A stretch of 64,000 nucleotides of DNA. Origin: Symsagittifera roscoffensis. Taxonomy: Eukaryota; Xenacoelomorpha; Acoela; Convolutidae. The stretch is taken from contig NC_087063.1 of NCBI RefSeq assembly GCF_963678635.1, forward strand, positions 71,073,617 to 71,137,616, read 5' to 3'. Shown piece after piece: positions 57,928 through 64,000 of the stretch; within the stretch, counting starts at the first letter, position 1; the number at the start of each line of letters is the position of its first letter. The notes under the pieces are model-generated. The model was not told the DNA's origin and ran no database searches. It saw only the letters and a program-made list of their open reading frames with translations. A program made the translations under genes and the position numbers.

Positions 57928-58781
57928 TTTTCCGGGACTTTTAAAAATCTCACCTTAGACCCCTCCGGATACGTTCTCCGATGCTATTAAGCTGTAGGAA
58001 CTAATTAGGAAGGGTGTATTTTGATCCCTAGACCCTTCCGGATCGTAGTTGAGCCTCATATTTTACTAGTCTACACAACTGTGAAGGGTCTTCTAATTAG
58101 CCTAGTTTCGACTCCACTATAGTTTTCTGGGTTCGTTAGTCCTACCTTTTTGTCTAGAACAGCGTAAAATTGCCTTAATCAACCATTAATACCATTTGGT
58201 AGGGGTGTAAGGGCTTTCCAAAAGAAATTTATAAAACGTGAAGTGTCTACCTTGACAAATTGGTAATTTTGCTAAAAACAATCTTAAAAATACTTTTTTC
58301 TCTTTTTGGTTAATAGAAAGCGCTACGAGTAAGCTCGCCTAATTTCTGATCTAGTGGTACAAAGATCAACTGGATCTGTCTAGTAGTTCCAAAGTTATCT
58401 AAAAAAACGTCTTTTTTTTCTAAAATCAAAAATTTTTCTCTGTTATAGGTTCCGCCCAATTTTTTTCGCAATTCTTATCTGTTCTTTCTAAGAATTATTG
58501 ATCCGAGCTCAAAAGGCCTATACGTTTCTAGTTCAATGTAGTGGATCCGATCTAAAACGTTCAAGCTGAAAAAATGTGCCAAAAACAATGCCTATTTGGA
58601 CCCTTCCGGATTGATGAATCCACTAAAACAAACACGTTAAGTCCGATTTCACTGTAACCCGGAAGGTTATCGGCAAACGGGTTTTAAAACCTGTAGATTC
58701 ACTAGCGAACGTAGTCTTAACTACGTTTTTTACTGTCCTAACTCAATAATTTCAAAAAAAAATTGCAACGAGGTAGAAGGT
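57928..58781. other. Leader-like DNA at the B-C junction
   Basis: No coding frame. More GACCCTTCCGGAT words occur at 57958, 58020 and 58598. A short match to the A leader (AAATTGGTAATTTT near 58256; A near 38053) suggests leader of B. The join to element C must lie between here and 58782; no LTR is present. Confidence 0.5.
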
Positions 58782-60380
58782 CTACATTAGTTTCCCTATT
58801 TCTGCTGTAAATGTTGTGGAGACATTTTTTTCCAGATCTTCCTTCAACATTTCTTCTCTTTCTCTCCCGTCACAGTCATTTGTTTTCAAGGTTCTCATCA
58901 CTGCGGTAGTTACTGCATTCTGATGTGTAACAGAAGCTAGTTTGAAAGCTTTCGATCGTATGTCCATCTGATACGAACTGTACACTCTGCTGACTTCGAC
59001 ATATACTTTTGACATGCTCGTACATCAATGCAGTCATCTTGGCACGAAACCATGGCATCAGTCGTCTTCTGGCCCATATTTTGTTGACTTCCGTCGGAAT
59101 GTTTTGCACATTGTCTCAAAAAGATCTAAGTATTCTAGACAATCATGTTCCTCCAACTGTTCTTTGGTCGATGCTTCCTGTCGATTATTCTCCTTCACAT
59201 GAACTTCCAGCCATCTGATCGCCATCATAACTCCAACTATCACTGCTATTATTGGCTGCGATGAGTCTGATAAATCCATGGAGAGCCGCTTATGAGAGTC
59301 CCATATCAACAACAGATTACTTCGCCCAGGATACCAACATGATGGTAGCGAACAATAGCATGGGAACTCATCATGTGTCAACATGATGCTTCTCCCATTT
59401 CGCTTTCCTTACGCTTCCAGTAGTGGTTCCACTTCCATCATCACTCGGTGGACCTCATCATTCTCATCTACTGCATTCTAATCTGTTGCTGTTGATCCTC
59501 TCTGTTTGTGTCTTTCAAAACCACTAAAGTTCTTACTAGCATATCCCATGCAAATCTTTCCTAGTACTGGTTCTAAGTCGTCATTGGTCCTTCCTGGAAC
59601 TGCGAAAAACAATTTACAGAGCAAATTGTATAATTTTTCCGACATTCTTGCAAGTTTTACATATTTTGGCACAGAGAAAGTTTGATCATCTATCGTCGTT
59701 GTGCTTTTTAGATCCACTGCTACAAATCGTACTGGATATCGGCTTTTTGCGAATCGGAGCTATTGTCGAGCCTACTAAGTATCTAGCTTTAGACGGTCTG
59801 CGATAAGTTTCACTCTGCCTGATGTTCATCTCCACTTCTATTGCTTCTCTATCGCTTCTCCACTTCTATTGCATCTCCACTTCTATTGCTTCTATTGCTT
59901 CCGTTATGCTTCTGTTCAGTCTATAACACTCCCGGAAGAACTTCTACACTGATGGCTGTGACCATCTCAAATTTTTGTTCTAGATTCAATAGTGACTATA
60001 AAGAACCAATTATGCTGTAGAATCCTGGTGTAGGCACTAGGTTCACTTCAGTTCCTCCATGACAATCCGCGATTAGATTTGTTTGCGTTTTTGCTTTCAT
60101 CACCATATTTCCGAACAAAATCGTCGATTGCTTATGCTGTTCCGCAAGTGTCTTCATGCAGTCAAGATCTCCACACATATGACTTTCTAGTCCACAGACT
60201 TTCGCCAGACAACCACCAGGTTTGACCCAGTCTCCTGGTTCCCAGCCCGTCAACTCTACAATGTTCTCTAGGTTGCTCCTAGAAGCTGTAGTCATCAGTT
60301 GTAGATGACGTTGAGATCGCGCAAATTGCTTGCAATCTGCATTAAATTCTCTCTGCACATCCTGCGTTGATCGCAATATC
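58782..60380 (-). pseudogene. Element C homologue of A 17.2-19.0 kb
   Basis: Frames at 58782-59015, 58876-59109, 59058-59384, 59478-59717 and 59996-60376 carry THQNAVTTAVMR, AIRWLEVHVK, FSVPKYVKLARMSEKLYNLL and ESHMCGDLDCMKTLAEQHKQ. An imperfect short repeat (CACTTCTATTGC) near 59830-59890 interrupts the block. Multiple shifts. Confidence 0.75.
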
Positions 60381-62400
60381 GAATCAGCTTTTGAACTTGG
60401 TCACTCTGATGGTTTACCACACTACCATCAGGCTTGTTCTCAATAACTCATCCGAGAATCTTGATCCGAATTACACACTGTTTTCAGGTTTCGGTATGAA
60501 AGGTGCAGTCACCTTTTCTTTCAATACAAGTCCCCGCTTGACTTGCGTACTAGCATTTTTTATTCTCATCGATATTCTCGACAACCAGAATCTCAGCAAC
60601 ACAGGTTGCTCGGAATCAAAGTAACAACCCTGTATGTCCTCATTGATGAAAGGATTATATGCCATTCGAACAATTCCTGATATAGAATTGTATGACTTCG
60701 TTCTGATCGGTCCACAGTATTCACTGGATTTCAGCAGTTCCCCCATCAATTCTTTCGTGAGCCTAAGCTCCTTATTTGAGATTCTTCTAATTTTGTCGAT
60801 CTTCTTCAATGGTTATAGTTCCATAAGTTTTTTCATATTCACTCGCAGTGGCTTGCTCTGGTGAATTTTCATCAGCGCTTGTAAGAGCAAGTTCTTTGCT
60901 AGGTCACTGCCTTCTCTCACTGTTTTGCACAGAAATTCAGCACTGGTACCGACAATTGCTCCAACATGAACGGACAAAACAGAGAGCTTCTCTCCGTTTC
61001 GCACAAGCTACTGCCGCTCCTTCACAGATCATAAGGTTTCTTAGACTCGTCATCAAGAGCATCTCGTCATCTCTTTCTTCGACCATTTCCTTTCTGCCGA
61101 GTCGTTTTCTGCCATCGCCAGTCCCGTCAAACACCAAGCGAATCTGAGTAGCAGCTCAGTTTTGACGTCCGGTATCGCTATAAGAGCATGCATCTTCGGA
61201 GTGGTTTGCATTTTTTCCTCAAAATGACGTACTTCTACTGCTCTCCACGGCACACTCACCAATTGGTCTACCATTGCTGTGTGCATCTCAGAAGAGACCA
61301 ACGTTCCATATGCCTTTTGTTTCATCGTCGGGCCCTGTATAATTTCTTTCAGGTGACAATCCATGGCACCTTCATTTTCTAGTGTGATCGGGTGCCCTCT
61401 TGCAGAGTTACCGTACTCCATCATTTCCATGTACCCACCGGTGGGTTCGTCTATCGTGTCGGAGTCCGATACTGTCAATCGGTTTTATTCGACTGGGGTC
61501 AGCTGTTCTATGACGCTTCACTTTCCGTGATCTTTCATGATGGTCTGAAATTTCGAAGGATACTTTCACCACATTGGCTAAGTATTTGCATTTCTAGCGT
61601 AGCTCCAGTAAGATTGCGATCACTTTTCTCCGTTTTTTAGCTGGCTGACCCTAATCCTGCCATGATGATATGTGGCATCACCGTTACATCGATCATCGTT
61701 TTGGATGGGCCAGGCAATCTGTCATCGCCTTGCCCCATATCTATGACATCTTCGACTTGTTTTCGTTCAGCTGAGATGACAGCTTTTGTTGGAGGTTCAG
61801 AATACATTCTTTTTTTTTCCAATTTTTCTCAACGTTACCTTGCCGCTCAACTTCATCTTCATATCATTGATTCTGTCAATCACCATATTCGATCGCATCG
61901 TTCCTTTTCGAGTTCTGGACAAGTATATCACCTCCTCGTTGCTTTCCTGTTGCGTCCCCTTGATCGGAGAAATTGCTTCACTTGGATCAGTGGCCGAATC
62001 AAGTAACAATTAGCTCATCTCCCTTCACATTCGTGCAACTTGACAAGGGTTTACCGCATAAGTGGTCTGTTGAGACCTGTTTTCAACATCGACTTTGTCT
62101 CGTAGCACTGCACTACTGTCCAGACTTCCTCCATGAAAGCAACACTGTACATACCACAGCCTGTTCTGTTCTCATGATCCCTGTGGTGAACTTTTATTCT
62201 GGCAGGTTTACCAAGAAAGGTACTCGGGCTGCGCCTTCTATTCTTCTCCTGCGCGGAGACCCCGTTGAAAGTTTCTTTCTAGTGGTTTCACTCTTACCAA
62301 GAGAGCTGTTCTCCGGCATGTTATGGGTTATATTCATAACGGCTGAGGGAGGCTCCGGCATGGAAAATTCATTTTCCGCTGGTTCAGTCGTCCTTGCCAA
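60381..62400 (-). pseudogene. Element C homologue of A 19.0-20.9 kb
   Basis: Frames at 60471-60809, 60813-61137, 61053-61478, 61637-61822, 61797-62009 and 62194-62400 match in order (MAYNPFINEDIQGCYFDSEQ; GYMEMMEYGNSARGHP; SPRRRRIEGAARVPFL). Broken by stops and shifts. Confidence 0.75.
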
Positions 62401-64000
62401 TGTTCAAAGAAGTTGAAGTTCAGGCTAGACGCACCACATACTGAGGCTGTGGTCGGGGTCCTGCTCCATCGGTTCTTTCAGTTGACGGTCTTCTTTCTCC
62501 TCTTCTTCTCGCTTTTCATCTTTTCCTGACGCTGAAGGTCCTTGCTCGTTGTTCGTTGTCTCGACTGGGAGCTTCGGCACGACTAGCTTGCCTGCTGACC
62601 GGTCCTTTTTTCTCCGTGTTTTATCACAATTTTCTCACAGCTGAAGGGCGCTATAGCACTCCTTGTCAGCAGTTTTGCAGTTATTGCCAACTCTGGTCTC
62701 CCGTTCGTCACTATCAGTGCGGCTTCTTGCAAGTCTGCTTTGCCTCTCATGGCAGTTGGCTCCAGGTCCAACTTGTTCCATTCTTTCTCGAATCTTCCAG
62801 GTTTCGGAGTGGCTGCGTTGCTCATCCTTCTCCTCGTCGACTCGTCCACATATGCAAACTGCGTGTACTGCAATACGGCAGCATTTCTGCCTATGAAGCA
62901 CGCGTCCATCGACTCAGAGAACTTTGCCATCCTTTTTTCATTGGTCTCAAGTGCTCTCAATCTGGGAGTGTGTACAACGGAGTCTGCTCCGAGCAACATT
63001 CTCTGAATTAAGGGAAAATCGAGTATTTCTATTGTTGGCTTTTTGTAGTCACGCCATTCTTCAGTTTCTTTTCTCACTTTCTGGTAGGAGGCGACGAGAC
63101 GAGCAGTTATAGTTATGTCGTCGTTTGGTTTGTCATAGGGCCTCAAACTCCAGAGCTTTTGGAACACCTCGACATGTCCTCTGTCCACTTCACCCATTCA
63201 ATCGCGTACGTGGTCATTGAAGTTTACTGCTGTCAATTCTGGCTCTGTATTTTTGCAAACAGTAAATCCCCGCTAATTGATTCGTGTAGCAAATTCTGCT
63301 CGCACCAATTGAGTGTGCTCTCGTCCACTACTGAAATGAGATTCAGGTGCAACAACGACCTCCTGTAGACTTCCACTTTCATGTCAGGGAACGCGAACCT
63401 CACTGCTGGACGCAAAGTGTCGTCACAAACTCGCTGACTCCCCTGATCAGTGCTAACATATCTGTCCTCATAGCTAGGCTTAAATCGGTAAGTAGGTGCA
63501 TGCGCCTCGCATAACGTCGCCATTCCTCTTCTTTTCACATCTTCTTCTTGTCTTCTCCGGTCCCGAAGCGATTCTGCTGCAGCAGGTATTGGATCAGAGC
63601 ATGTCTTAGATCCCGTATTTAATTCAAGAGCCTGTAGAGTTTTTCACATTCTCCCTAATCTGCTCAGGGAGAGTTCCCGAATTAGATAGCGAGAGAGTCC
63701 TGGAGGAGTCCTGGAGGAGTTCCCGAATTAGATAGCGAGAGAGTCTCGGGTAAACTTTTGCCAGGAAGGACGCGGTCCATCCTTCCCCCAACCCTTTCAA
63801 CATGCCATCTTACCTCTCAAAACCACCTTCTCCTCTCACCTTCTGGGTCCATAAAATCTGGAGTGTTGTCTGGTACATCCTTTGATTTTTCTCCTTCGTT
63901 TTCCGCTAAATTCAGTTCAATCACTAGGTAAGCGTGGATCTTCGTGATCATCGTCAGGCCCCGCTCGAAAATGTCCTTGCCCAACGCTGCTGTTCGAGGT
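62401..64000 (-). pseudogene. Element C homologue of A 21.0-22.7 kb, incomplete
   Basis: Frame 62583-63197 and frame 63233-63538 match the C-terminal half of the 792-codon segment (KVEVYRRSLLHLNLISVVDE; VDRGHVEVFQKLWSLRPYDK). Near 63680-63735 the words TCCTGGAGGAGT and TTCCCGAATTAGATAGCGAG are each duplicated. In the junction region matching the conserved UAG of A and B, C has a small deletion and a frame change. Confidence 0.75.

Larger units (their letters stand above)
40695..58750 (-). mobile_element. Element B: degenerate relative of element A, 5' end truncated
   Basis: Same orientation and same gene order as A: 3' LTR at left, 3' PPT, env-position coding block, spacer with acceptor, macro domain, integrase, RNase H, reverse transcriptase, protease, Gag. 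Proteins are clearly homologous but broken into short frames by many stops and shifts. Compared with A, it lacks the RNase H-integrase linker, has an inverted 0.5-kb block (55701-56203) and stops in mid-Gag (57430). No 5' LTR exists before sequence of element C. The right edge (about 58.7 kb) is approximate. Confidence 0.85.
58782..64000 (-). mobile_element. Element C: B-like copy, env-position block only, runs off the window
   Basis: In order from the left, minus-strand frames match the last, third, second and middle segments of the env-position block of A and B. They are closer to B (for example MAIRWLEVHVKENNRQE against MAIRWLEAHVKENNRQE). No 3' LTR, PPT or 3' UTR homologue precedes 58782. 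The element continues past 64000. Confidence 0.8.

Overview
The window looks like transposon-packed nuclear DNA of an invertebrate animal; the species cannot be named from the sequence. The evidence is eukaryotic throughout: decayed CR1/Jockey-like LINE reverse transcriptases, Ty3/Gypsy LTR elements, GT-AG introns, AATAAA signals, and an exon of an RCC1-repeat (RCCD1-like) gene. Two unrelated genes carry a TTTCAG acceptor 5 to 10 bases before their ATG, which would fit spliced-leader trans-splicing (for example nematode-like), but that is inference.

Layout. 1-2900: non-coding DNA with a decayed minus-strand LINE. 2901-13642: a tandem array of a 1175-bp unit, each unit carrying one small gene of unknown family with one predicted intron. 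The array is split by a 5.7-kb plus-strand Ty3/Gypsy element (6128-11839) that has kept its 5' LTR and primer binding site but lost its 3' LTR. 13643-15576: host DNA with the first coding exon of an RCCD1-like gene. 15577-39849: element A, a 24.3-kb minus-strand Ty3/Gypsy-type element with two 876-bp LTRs that differ at only two positions I can see. 39850-40694: a short spacer with a plus-strand LINE 3' end. 40695 to about 58.7 kb: element B, a degenerate relative of A with a 3' LTR, a truncated 5' end and an internal inversion. About 58.7-64.0 kb: element C, a B-like copy that runs off the window.

Element A has an unusual design. In sense order it has a tRNA-Asn-like primer site; a 3-kb leader with tandem hairpins and many CGGAGGGT motifs; Gag with a CCHC knuckle; an aspartic protease; reverse transcriptase, RNase H and integrase; a macro-domain protein; then a second coding block of about 9 kb in the env position. 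That block contains an SGNH/GDSL esterase domain and about 2000 residues I cannot assign. A splice acceptor conserved between A and B precedes it, which suggests expression from a spliced, env-like mRNA. The 3' polypurine tract core (GTCCGGGGAGT) recurs close to the centre of the element, inside a 40-bp stretch identical in A and B although their proteins have diverged. It is a candidate central polypurine tract. The best candidate for an undescribed system here is therefore a giant LTR retroelement family with a central PPT, a macro domain and an esterase-containing env-position polyprotein.

Most reading frames in A are long but interrupted by single stops or shifts. One of these, a UAG, lies at the same place in B. 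Positions were read by eye; similarity statements are visual comparisons within the window or to remembered family motifs, not database results.
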